This document shows, piece by piece, positions 44,108 to 55,696 of a stretch of DNA of 64,000 nt. Source of the DNA: Norana najaformis (lineage: Eukaryota; Annelida; Clitellata; Crassiclitellata; Hormogastridae); the NCBI GenBank assembly GCA_964023275.1, contig OZ029916.1, positions 39,557,396 to 39,621,395 of the forward strand, read 5' to 3'. Numbering within the stretch: the stretch's first letter is position 1; each line of letters begins with the position of its first letter. A program made the position numbers and the translations under genes. The notes below the pieces were generated by a model. The model saw nothing but the letters and a program-made list of their open reading frames with translations. It was not told the DNA's origin and searched no databases.

Positions 44108-47100
44108 ATGGCACACATTGCCAGTATCTTCTCTACCAACAGTCCCTCATCAGAAGATGATGTCAACCCGTTTCGTGCCCTGAAGAATACCCAGATTGGC
44201 TTTGATACCCAGCGTTCAGCCTCCCAACTGACAAACCGAGTCAGCCTGCAAGACTTTTCAGGCAGGATGAAGGCGAGGAAAATCCAGCTGTACCGAAATG
44301 GCGACCAGTTCTTCAAGGGTATAACGATGGCCATCACACAAGAACGATTCCGCACATTCAATTCGCTGTTGTCACAGGTCAACAAAAGTGCCCTGTGCGA
44401 TCCGTCAATCTTGCAGAAAGGAGTCAGGCACATTTTTTCCTTAGAAGGTGAGCAGATCTTATCCCTCGACCAGCTTGAAGATGGGTGCAGTTACGTGTGC
44501 TCGTCAACTCCAGTGTTCAAGAAACTCGACTACGAAAGCATCAATGGTTTCAACTGGCACACCAGCCTACGAAAGGCCACTCCACGAAACTTTGAGAAGT
44601 TGAACATCGAAGAAAGGCCGCAGATGGCCGACTTTATACCAAGTCAGCCGAAAATGGTGGTTGTCATAAGAGCCGGACCACGTCCTCGTAATATGGTTCG
44701 GATGCTGTTGAACAGACGCACGGCTACCTCTTTTGACCAGGTTTTGACCCATTTGGCTGGTGCTTTGAACATGAAAACGGGAACAATTAGAAAAATCTAC
44801 ATGCTGACTGGCCAACAAGTAGGAATTTATAAAGTGTATAAGCCTAAATTTATTGTAAATTTATGAATACACGGTAATGTAACTTTATGCCTTTAATTTG
44901 AATTTATACTTTTAATTTAAATTCTTGTATTTAATGTAAATTTTATTGTAAATTTATGCATTCAATGTAAATGCGCAAATTTAATATATGCATACAAATT
45001 TAGTGTAACCTTTTTACATTTTAATGTGACTTTACAATGTTTCATGTAAATTTTATAAATTTGATGTAGATTTGCATTCAGTAATTCCAGGAACAAACAA
45101 CTGTGAGGATTTGATGATAGAAGTGTCTAAAAATCAGTGACTACCTTACCTCGTGTAACCATACCTTGCCTACCTGCTTACGAGCGATTGCTTCATCGGA
45201 TTAGATTAACAGATCGATTGAGTTGATTAGATTGGATTAAGTATATTTTGTTTTCTTAGCAGGCCTTGTTCTTGTTAACACGCTAGGTTCGTGACCTTTT
45301 GGAGTTTTTTCTGGACGAAAGGGTTTTTATAGCATTTGAGTCGGAGAAGTTCTTGATGGAAGACCTGCAGTTGTCTGATGAAGGTTTGGTTTTCTCTTGC
45401 TTGTTGTAGCATCTGTCTGTGACAGTAAAGTGGTTAGTGTGCTGGACTGTCAACACAGAGATGCACTGTCTTTCTGGAACAGTCTTGAACTTGAAATTAG
45501 AACTTTACCACCAGAAATACCTCTAGAAATATTTTTAGGTTATCTTAACTCTTAAGACGTGCCTTTCTAGATATGCGAGACTGATGTGTTTCAACACGTT
45601 TGTGAGATTCTTAAAAGGCGCTATATATAAATGTATATATAAATGTTCAGCTACATAAATGTTCAGACCCACATATATCGGAATTCGCGCATTGTAATGA
45701 TGCATTGCATAAGGATAGTCCTGTGAACCAGATTTTTTAGAGTAATGATCATTAGTCTAAAAAATCTAGTCTTTTCGAATGATCGATTTTCAGAAGTGAA
45801 ATTTGTTGAATCGTCCTGTGCCAATACTCGCACAGCATCGTCTGACACTGCCACCCGAATGGGAAAAACGGACCCATGTTACCCGTCACGCACCTTGAGG
45901 TCAACTACCAGCCAGCCCGGTTTGCACATTAGGCATTATTTGTGTCCTCACCTTTCAAACAATTTATTTTTAAATGAGTTAAATATTCAATAGTTTTAAG
46001 GAATTATCTTACTGGTACCTTACATTATCTTAACTTACTTTACTGTTCCTTACCTAACCTTTGTAATTGTAATTGTAATTGTAAACGAACATTTATAAAG
46101 CGCCACTTAGGAAACAGTGGCGCTCCCAACTTGAACAAACAAAAAGGATTTCAGGCGTTTGTGAGACTGGGTAGGAGAGAGACTAATTAACTGAAGCCGC
46201 AGGTCAAGAGGAAGGCAGTTCCAGCTGGAAGGGCCAACAAAGGCAAAGCTCCTGGACTGGGCAGTTGTAGTGCGGACGCGAGGGACTACCAAAAGACCAC
46301 GGGTAGCTGAGCGAAGGGAGGCATGGGCAGGCAACGAGGAAACCGGAATACAAAAAGAAGTTAAGTAGGACAGAGCAGAGCCTAGAAGGCAGTTGCGCAT
46401 AAGGATAAGAATCTTAAACTGGATCCGTTGACTGACAGGAAGCCAATGAAGTGAATCACGAATAAAAGTAGATATATGGGCACCTTTCCTCAATCTGCCT
46501 TAAATTACCTAATTACCTTGCATCACCTTACCTTAAATTACCTTACATTTCCTTGCCCTACCTTAACTTACCTGACCTTACATTAATTATGTTACCTTAC
46601 CTTACCCTCCCTTAATTTCTCTTCCTTTACCTTACCTTTTCTCACCTTACTAAATTTGTGCACTGTATCAAGGAAGTGAACCTGACTCATGGAGTAGCTT
46701 GTTCTTCCCATTTCAGATACAAGGCGGCCTTCATTGAGTCAAGTGGATCATAAAATGTCTTCGCTGTTAAAGGGAACAAACCCGAGTTCTTCGAGTCCTG
46801 TGCTGAAGCCTAAGGTCTGACCAGACTCCTATTATATTGCACAAGGTATAGACAAGAAGAAGGAGATCAGTCCTTTAAGCCAACCCCAAAAGGCAGCGAT
46901 GTGCATGAAGCGTTAGCGACTTCATTTTCTTAGCCTTGGCATATGAGGGTTGGTGGCTAGTTATCTGCCTTGCCAGCTGATCTTACCAATCGTACATTTG
47001 GTGCATTCATATCATAGCCGAGTTTGCTAGTGGTACTGATGGAACAGAAATCTTGAAATTTCTTTCTGTCCTGTGGGTAATTGAACCGTGACCTCTGGGT

Positions 47101-48154
47101 TTACAGTCTAGCAAGCTAACCACTAGATTGTTACACATCGACTGATGATGTAATCTTGGTTGCCTGTTCTAATCATCTATGGTATGATTATTGTTGGTAT
47201 AATCATTGTGGCATATATGCTATTTGTCTGAATCCAAATATCATCACCATCATTCTTTGTTGTTTTCATTGTCATCATTTTGGCTACTGTTCTTTTCAGG
47301 TGATCACTGTCGTCAATCGTGGACATTCAGGTGAGTGGTCAGGTATTCTAAGACCAGGTGTTTTCTTTTCAAAATGTACAGGATTGCTTTCGAGATTCTC
47401 TGCATGGTATGAACCTCGCCAGTTGGTCTGGCCCTAGCAAACATCAGAGAGCTGTATGTTCCTGTCTCTCGAAGGCTGCCACATGTATGAAGTGTCAGTG
47501 ACTTCATTCAGCCTCGGCATACGATGCTGGGTTTGGCCAGTCCTGTCCCTCACTACAACAGGTTTTAGCCCACTCCTGAAGAACTGAAGCGAAGAAAGGA
47601 GGAACAGAGAGAGAGAGAGAGAGGACAGACAGACAGACAGACAGACAGACAGCTCGAACCATTCTCAGCCATTAGTGTGCATCCATTCAGTTTGGAATAA
47701 ATTCACTTTGGCACCAGATCTTCATGTTCACTGTAGTCTACCTACTCTGTTGTCTGCTTTGATTGTAGGTGAGAACTTTGGAATTCCAATTCCAGTTCTG
47801 GCCAAGTACAGAATCGGTAGAGTCTTGGCCCAAGATGACTTCGTTCTAGTCAAGCGCTGCTACGAAAAGCAAGTTTCATAAAATACAATCAAAATAGATA
47901 AAATATGATAAATGGCAAATAAAGTGAAATAATTTAATGATTTAATAAAAAAAACAAGTTTACAACTGAATATGAATAAAAAGTTAAAATGTAATATTAC
48001 CTAAAATATTTTTATTTCTTTGTATCCAGTTGTTCTTTTAGTGCCTATTAAGAGCCTAGCAAAAGGCCTCAGAAGGAGAGGGTATGGGAGTGGATGGAAG
48101 GAAGGGGAGCCAGTCTAGAGACTGTTATCTCGAGATAGGCTTTGTAATAGTGAA

Positions 48155-48190
<36 letters not shown>

Positions 48191-51100
48191 AAGTAATTCC
48201 AGAAAATTCTGTCCCTAACTTTTTAATCCTTAAGAATCATGTGCCTTGGGTTAAAAGTAATCTGCCCTTCCAGATGTGGTTCCTAATCTCCAGAAATTTT
48301 CTAAATCCCGAGCATTCATATATACCTTGGGAGAACATATTGACCAAAACAGAACTATAACAGTTAATATAGTAATGTTGCCAGGTAGAAGCAACATTTG
48401 GTGTGGCATCAAAGATTTGAATTCTGTTAACATTTATTTTGTTGGATGTCTGACTCAGGAGCCGAGCAAATCGGCTGGCCCTCAAGATCATCGACAAGAG
48501 CCAGCTGACGCAGCAGGAACAGAGCGCCATTGACTGTGAAGTCAGTCTTATTCGTCGCATCTCGCATCCAAACATTCTCCAACTGATGGATGAGCTCGAT
48601 ACGCCATCAGAACTCTACCTCATCATGGAATACATCAGAACGAATGGCCCCAGCCAGGTTGGCTCCTAATCAAATCTTTTGGAACTCCATTGTCTGGGCT
48701 TTGTAGCCCACCGCTGATGACTTTTTGAGTTGTCTGAGTATCATTTGCTTACAGATGAGCTTTCTGTTTTTATTGAACTAAAATGCCACTTAGGTTAGCA
48801 TAGACAGCACTTATATGAGGTACTGCATTACTTGTTTGGATGCATACATACATAATTTCTATAAAGCCGTTATAAGAATGCTAATGTAATATACCGGTAA
48901 TCATTGCTAGTTGTGAACAGCACTTTGCTCCCTTCACTTGAACTCCTGGATCGGTCTCCTGCTGCTGTATTCTAATGTAACGTGACATTTACCTAGTGTC
49001 TTCTAAGGCTTAAAATTCAACCCGTGTCAAGACTTACAAGACTTACAGAATGTTTCCAGTTGGTGGGTTGCTTTTGTCATGATGCAAATTTTAATAATTC
49101 AGTGGCGTGTTTGCTCTGCTGGTTCTGGACAAGTTCTAGCTGTTCCAAAACTTTATTCTTCAGAGACTTTTTAAATTACTGGGGATCATTTCTCCTTTGA
49201 GAACAAAATAATCCAAGAACTTCTATAGTGCAACTGTAACAACGCACAAGGGATCAGACAGTGGTCATTGCGAAGCAAAATCAGTGTGCCTGCCAAATTC
49301 CAGGGTGAGTCTAGTTGAAAACCAAGAGGGAAATCCAAGAAGACATGTTTATGCCACAGCCAAAAAGTCCTTCAACTCCCAGGGCCACACCCATAAGAAC
49401 TGTTTTTGAAAGATGTGTAAATAAATATTTGATTACGTTAACTTAACTTACCTTGGAGGTAAATTTGTTTGTTGTCTTTAGGGTGGATATCTATTTGATT
49501 CTGTGGTTGCTCAAGAACACGACGAGATGGAAGCCAGTCACCTTCTTGTTCAGCTCTGTAGAGCACTTGCCCATCTTCACTCGCTTAACATCGTCCATCG
49601 CAACGTCAGACCGGACAAGATTGTGGTATTGCAGTTTATTTCTTCAGTATTTCCAGTTGGCACTGTTATTGATGTGTTTACTTCCTGTGTAATGTAATGG
49701 GCATTCGGTCACTTTTTTTGCGCACTGTAGTGCAAATCATATGCCATTCTACCCATTATCCCAAGTTGTACCATGTAGTTCCATTAGAGGGTGATATTAT
49801 CTTCTGTAAAGCATGTTCTTGATAGTCATCGTGTCTCTGGCCGGTGTCATCACCATTTGAAACTCTTTACCTCCTTGTGTTCATTACTCGCTTGCTGAAA
49901 CTGTCTTATGTGCCAGGCTGTTAGCTGGGCCTATTCGATTTTGACTGGACTTGCCCAGCAGGTTACGATTTTTGTCAATGGGTTTGACTTGAAATGACCC
50001 TCGTTTGATACCTTGTGCATTGTAATAGTGGCACTACAGAAGGCATTAGATTGAATTAGAGAAATTCCAACTTCTACATTTCTGATTCCAGGTCTTTAAA
50101 AGTCCGGACGGTAGCCGTATATTGAAGCTCGGCGACTTTGGTCTGGCGACCGAAGTCAGCGGACTTCTGTACAAGCTGTGTGGAACATCACCGTATCTTG
50201 CACCTGAGATGCTTGCCCGCACAGGGTAGGCACTTACAAGCCTAGTGGTTAAGACACAGCCGGTACTGCTGTGTCCAGGGTTCAAATCTTCGTGTGCTGA
50301 CCACCCTGACAGCCATGTTCATTGGCCAATACTGAGCCCTTAGCTGGTCCTCAATGCTAAAATGTGGGCCAGTTTTGGGCCTAGTGAACATGGTGTCAAC
50401 AGTCAGTCTTGAATGGGATTTTGTTGGTTGGGCCCTATGTGTGTGCGAGAGGTGGTGCTAAAGGTCGTGACCTTCCATCTATTCAAGCATTATTTACTTA
50501 CTGATGAAGTTGCTGTTTTTTATGAACTCAGACATAATTTAGTCTGGCTAGCAAGCCGAGAGGTACTAAGAGGATGCTGAAGTAATGTTTAGTTACGATT
50601 TTGTTACTGTGCAGAGTCGGGTGCACTGTTTGAATCGTACAAAAATGGTTGGATGTCTTGTGTGTGCTTCAACTGAAAAATCCTTCAGCATCTTGAAATA
50701 GTGTATTGCCATGTAGCATTTATGCTCCAATAATAACTGGGCATTTAATAAATGTTGTGTACCAGAACAACATAAGCCCCATGAGATGGGTTGCTAATAA
50801 ATTTTGCCTTTACTTGTTAATTAGATCTTGACCATAAGCATCTCCCTGTTGAAACAGATTTTTTAGAAGTCTTACGAGAGTTAACTGAAACAGTTTTGTC
50901 TCTGGTATTTTGCATAGCCCTCCAAAACAATTTAAAAACAGTTTTGCTTCTGCACTCTGTAGGATACTTTGCTCTTTGAAACATTTCAGAGTGTTTTATC
51001 TTTCGTAGTCTGCAGGCTGAAATAATATTGAAAAGGTTTTGTGTTGTAGGTATGGAGTAAAAGTCGATGTCTGGGCTTTTGGAGTTATCATGTACATCCT

Positions 51101-54100
51101 TCTGAGTGGCCAGCTTCCATTTGGCAAGTATGTTCTAACCTGATCTGATCTAGTGTATTTCATTTCAATCTAGTAATCTTATCTAGAATGGTCTCTTAGG
51201 TACTTAGAGTCTGGCAGTTCTTCAGTTCAGTTCATTCCTGTTCTATCTGGTTATCTAATCTATTCTGAATGTCCAGTCTAGTCTAGTTCGGTTCATTCCC
51301 GTCTCATCCGGTTTATCTGATCTAATGATTTCAGTGGTGACAGCTTTCAGTTATCAAGGCATCATTATATACTGTGGAGGTTTGCGATAGTCTACTGGTT
51401 AGCATGCTGAACTGCCAATGCAGAGGTCAGAGGTTCAAATTCCTACCAGGGCAGCAAGTTATTGAAAGATTTCTGCTCCACTGCACCTCGTAGTGGACTT
51501 GCCTGTGAAACAAGAATGGGTACACTGACTGTACACTGTTGGTGGAAAGATCGGGTGCGGCGAGGGAGACGACTGTGGCCACCCACCCTCATATGCCCAA
51601 GCAAAGAAAAATGAAGTTGCTAACACTTCTCACCCATGGGTGAGAAGTGGGTTAACCTAAGGGCTGGTCTTCATTATATACTGCATACAAGAGGTACTTA
51701 GAAGGCAATGTATAAATCTCTAGTTACATCAACTGACTGCCAACCACAGCTTGGCCCAACTTTGGGAACACTGCAGTCTCCTGGGACTGTTGTGGAGAGA
51801 TGCACTTTAAGAAATTACCAAACCTTACCTCTACCTTTCGATCAAGCTGTGACAGTTAGCTCTTAGATGTGGTTTTTTATTTTGGTTGGACTAGTGTTGA
51901 TGCCAGTGCTGAGGCGGTTTTGCAGAAGATCCGGTCTGGACCCATAGGATTTCCATCTCCTTACTGGGACTTGATCTCAGACTCGGCAAAGGTACGTCCA
52001 GTCTAATCTTCAAGCACCATCCTTTTTAAATAGCCATAGTGTTAGGAAACAGCTCACTGAATGTACTTTTAACACTTTTATAGTGCATTTTGAGACGTTC
52101 TTAAAAGACCTTAAAACTGCTGAGATACACAAACGCACAGCTAGGGGAGGATCCAGGATTTGAATGGGGTGTACGTCCACCAGTGACAACTACACGTGTT
52201 AAGTTTTTGACAACTCATTTGTTAATGATAAATTAAGCTCAGCTCCTAACTTGTATTTATTTATTTAAAGCGCTTTTGCACACAAATTCAGTAAGTCTGA
52301 GCCTTATATTCCATGTCTCAAGTTCTCCACACTGAATGACCTGTCATTGTTCCCCCTTTCTTTTCCTCCCAGGGATTTCAGTAATCAGTTCCCCCTGCTT
52401 AACTACCCTAGCCTAACTTCCCTGTACTATAACTAACTTCCTAACTTCCCTGTAGCCCAACAACCAATAACCTAAATTTCCTAGTCTTACTCCCTCATAG
52501 CCTAACTTCCTCAGTCTAACTTGCCTACCCACTTCCCTTCTAGCCTAACTTTCCAAGTTATAACTCCCCTAACCTAACTCCCCTCTAACCCAACTTCCAC
52601 ATAGCCCAACTACCCTTAGCTTAATCTCCCCCAAACCTAAATTCCCAACCTAATTAGGAAAACCTTGCCCTGCAATGTAATGTCATGTATTCAAACACTT
52701 CTGTAGTGCCCTCTAACCACATCTCAAAGGCACTCCTCTGCCAGCCTAAACGACCTTAAGTCTGACACCATCTTCTTTCCACTGTGTAAAATATGATTAA
52801 ACAAATTGTAACACCTTATTTTACTGGTTTGGCTGGCATAGGATCTGGTCATGTTTGTGTTCGAGGTGGACGCAACGATCCGAGCTTCAGCCTTCGATCT
52901 GCTCGATCATTCCTGGCTTTCGGTCTGTTTTAGCAACGTCTTCATAGTTTGTTCACATAATAATAATACGAATAATAATAATAATAATAGAAATATTTAA
53001 TCTAATCTCATCTAGCACTGTTATTGTAATGCATAAGGCATCTATTGATGGTTGCTTCTAGTGAAACTGCTACTAAATGTACTACTACATTTGTGTATTC
53101 CTACTACTATTGCTACTACTACTACTAATGGTGATGATGATGGATACTTCTGCTACTACTAATTCTACCCCTGTCAATGATGATAAATACTTCTACTACT
53201 TCTACTACCCCTGCAAAGGGTGATGTCAATAACTGATAATGTTGCATTGTTGGCAAAGTTTCATTGTGTGTTGTTTGTTAGAATCCCAGCCAGACTATTG
53301 AAGCTGCAGCACTTCATCCAAGCGTGACAGAAAACATCGACGCACTGTCCACCGCTTTTGCCAGGGACCTCGACCCTTGCCTTGCACTCATTGCCGTAAG
53401 TGAATTCAGTCACACTGCAACATCCCTATTACGTGTGTCATTATCACGTGAAATCTTTCAATGTTTCTGGAAATTTACATAGCACCTTTTGGGAACCTCT
53501 TAAAGGCAATAAAACATGGCTACCTAACAGATCTAAACAGGTGCAACTTAAGGTAGGCCGAAAAAGGTTTTTGACCTGTCTGTGTTGGAAGCGTGTATAA
53601 AATAACCCAACAAACATTTTTGGCCCATCTGAAACTGCATCTCTTTGGACCTGTAAGAAAGCCATACTTCAGAGGTTCTCAAAAGGTGCTATATAAATAC
53701 CAAGATTTATACATAAATCACTCTGATGCAGACTTTGTAGTAAGATGGTTGGGGACAGGAATCCCACATTTACAAATTACGATGTAGAGTGCAACCTCAT
53801 CATAAGGTAACATCACAGCACTATAAGGAAATTCCAGTGTCCTGTGTGAAATGCAAAGCTTGCATTTTAGGCAGACTGATGTGTAAGGTAAGGTTATAAC
53901 TCGTTAATTAGAGAACTCTATGAACAGTAATCACCTATGACTATCTGTGTACCTATACTATAACTGATGTTGATGATAACAGCAAGGACAGTAACAATAA
54001 TTGCCAGAAATTGGCAAGTAGCTGCTACTCCAGGCATAGTTCATAATCTTCAGAAATTTTCTAAATACTGAGGGATCATAAATACCTATATAATAATAAT

Positions 54101-54347
54101 AATGATAGAATTTGACTTGTTACCTGGGATATCTGACTGAAATTGGGTTTTCTTCTCTTAACCTAGTTTTTCATTCCCAAGGGATAATTTAACTTTTCTG
54201 TTTTTCCAGGCGACCACTCTGGATCAAGGTCTCAACTTCTCACCTGCAGTGAATCACTGCACGACCTCGACAAGCCTCACCATCAATGAACAGGGTGAGA
54301 CCTTGTCTTCGCCCCGCACTTCAGTTGCCATACACGTGCTGTCCTAA
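44108..54347 (+). CDS. DCLK: Doublecortin-like kinase, predicted pseudokinase, 13 coding exons, 673 aa
   Basis: DCLK proteins bind microtubules through tandem doublecortin domains and carry a C-terminal CaMK-like kinase domain. Coding exons: 44108-44818, 45287-45383, 46717-46814, 47300-47330, 47769-47868, 48459-48657, 49482-49625, 50092-50225, 51050-51127, 51895-51991, 52842-52922, 53282-53395, 54210-54347 (2022 nt). DC1 spans about 57-135, DC2 about 181-265, a Ser-rich linker to about 312 and the kinase about 325-580. Lys355 (LALKIIDK), Glu373, DFG 475-477 and LAPEM are kept. The glycine loop reads [10 protein letters not shown], and the catalytic loop [13 protein letters not shown] has Asn453 for the catalytic Asp and Lys458 for the Mg-binding Asn. 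The exon beginning at the ATG has an acceptor at 44085, so there is an upstream exon; with no in-frame stop between 44085 and the ATG, a longer N-terminus is possible. Intron 5 uses a GC donor. Confidence 0.92.
46060..46493 (-). mobile_element. CR1/L2-like LINE 3' end with ATTACA tail, in DCLK intron 2
   Basis: The minus-strand frame reads [18 protein letters not shown], then [11 protein letters not shown] and HKRLKSFLF, the standard C-terminal order of CR1/L2-type reverse transcriptases. After the stop it ends in four ATTACA units (46060-46083 on the + strand as TGTAAT). TTTATAAAGCGCC precedes the tail. The frame is open to its end, so the insertion is fairly young. Confidence 0.85.
46490..46640. 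repeat. CCTTA pentanucleotide-rich tract
   Basis: Imperfect ACCTTACCTTAA units in DCLK intron 2, next to the LINE; similar units precede the LINE at 46020-46055, so the LINE appears to have inserted into this tract. Confidence 0.8.
46838..47142 (-). mobile_element. tRNA-SINE, near full-length, in DCLK intron 3
   Basis: Same family as 16809-17120. On the minus strand the tRNA head reads CTAGTGGTTAGCTTGCTAGAC with a B box near 47090 (CACGGTTCAATTACC). The body contains TTAGCGACTTCATTTTCTTAGCC on the + strand, split here by drift. Confidence 0.8.
47440..47565 (-). mobile_element. Truncated tRNA-SINE, in DCLK intron 4
   Basis: GTGACTTCATTCAGCCTCGG and TTTGGCCAGTCCTGTCCCTC match the family body; the tRNA head is absent. 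Confidence 0.7.
49985..50052 (+). repeat. Short dispersed repeat (TTGATACCTTGTGCATTGTA family)
   Basis: Second clear copy of the family described at 33360-33427, ending GCACTACAGAAGGCATTAGATTG. It sits about 40 bases upstream of a DCLK exon. Confidence 0.6.
51376..51660 (+). mobile_element. tRNA-SINE, full-length, plus orientation, in DCLK intron 9
   Basis: Head GATAGTCTACTGGTTAGCAT (A-box region) and AGAGGTTCAAATTCC (B box), then a body ending in ACTTCTCACCCATGGGTGAG, an inverted repeat that can form a terminal hairpin. It is the best-preserved tRNA head of the family in the window. Confidence 0.8.
52420..52650. repeat. Pyrimidine-rich minisatellite (CTAACTTCCC units)
   Basis: Loose 10-20 base units of CCTAACTTCCC and TAGCCCAACT in DCLK intron 10. 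No coding content. Confidence 0.8.
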
Positions 54348-55696
54348 ACCAAGGACTCCTCTGAAGACTTATTTAGTTATTTGACTCTTCTAGTCTCAGT
54401 AGATTCTCAAGTGCCACCACGTTTGACTTAATCCCAACCTGTGTTCCATCAATGCTTGATTTTTCTTTTTTTCCAAGGCAAATGCAGAAACGTATTTAAC
54501 AACGCTGTATACATAAGTTAAGAAGTTTTACCAGTATTTACATTTTTAAATGGATTCATTTATTTTTTTAATCATCACTTTTAAACTGAATTAAGAATCT
54601 ATGGGATTTAAAATTGGATAAAACTAGATAATAACACATTGCCAATAGCTAGCTAACAAAAAAGTATAATTCATTACTGTACAATGTGCCCAATAATTAA
54701 ATGCCATTCAACATGTTTATTGTACGCAGCAATTTTAAAAAATAACAAATTTACTTATTGCACACAGCAATATTAAGCTATTTAACACATTATTTATAGT
54801 ACACAGAAATTTTATACCATCTGATATGAATTATTATTGTACACAGCAATTTTAAAATGATTTAAACACCAGAATTACATCAAACTCATTTTACATCAAA
54901 TAAATTTTTCCATAAAATAAATGTCACAAGTGCACCAGTCCCACATTGAGTTCAATAAAATTGGGTTTACAGCGACCTCTGTGGATCAAAAGTTTTGTAA
55001 CATTAACCGCTGAACCTAACCAGCAGAAAATTTCTAACTGCTCGCACACCGGTATTAATATCTATCACAAAAGCTTGTAAAACACAATGGCAGACTAGGC
55101 TGGGCGAGTTTTCATCCTGTGACGTGGAGAGTTTGGGTACAAGCATTTCCATGTATGGTCACTGCGATAAGGACTTTGAGCCAGTCCCTCACAAACACTT
55201 AGTATTGTAGTTCGATATTTTGTCATTAGCTAGTGGTGCTGACAAAATAAAGAATACAATTCTTAACACCACTACCCAGGTTACACAAGATTAGATATGA
55301 TCAAGCAGCAGTGTTACCAAATTACAAAGAACAGTGCTTTTTTTCTAGAAAAAAGGTTCCAGAACTGAACAATTATGGAATTTCGTGCTAAAATTTCATT
55401 ATTTTTATTAATCAATAAACATTGAAAACAGTGTAAAATTGTAAACACTGAAATTGAATTAAAATAAGTTACATTATATTATATAATTAAAATAACTTAG
55501 TAACACAATTCTTTTATTAAAAACTAAATTATTTTTTATTAGCTGAAAAAGGTGCCGGAACGCTGTTCTGGAGCGTTCCGTTTGAAAAAGCACTGACAGC
55601 GAACAGTGCCAAGCTGCACAGTTTGCATATTCGTACTTGATTTCATGGATGGAATATGAACAGGTAGAGGATGTCATCCACTAGCTCAAGGGACGT
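54348..55696. other. Convergent spacer between DCLK and the acyl-CoA dehydrogenase
   Basis: AT-rich 3' UTR and spacer. ACACAGCAAT-type units recur at about 54725, 54765, 54800 and 54841, each preceded by TTATTGTA, giving a weak repeat of roughly 40-60 bases. TTTATT at 55513-55518 and 55535-55540 gives minus-strand AATAAA signals for the dehydrogenase. No gene is seen. Confidence 0.5.
54899..54904 (+). terminator. Candidate polyadenylation signal of DCLK
   Basis: AATAAA about 550 bases after the DCLK stop, with a second AATAAA at 54915-54920 and AATAAA again near 54954. The cluster suggests the 3' UTR ends near 54.9-55.0 kb. Confidence 0.45.

Noticed and set aside
54295-54347. Splice donor GTGAGA at the end of the DCLK frame
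   Set aside because: It could be a donor to a further exon, but read-through gives a short tail and a stop after 17 codons, and poly(A) signals follow. I kept the stop and left the alternative open.
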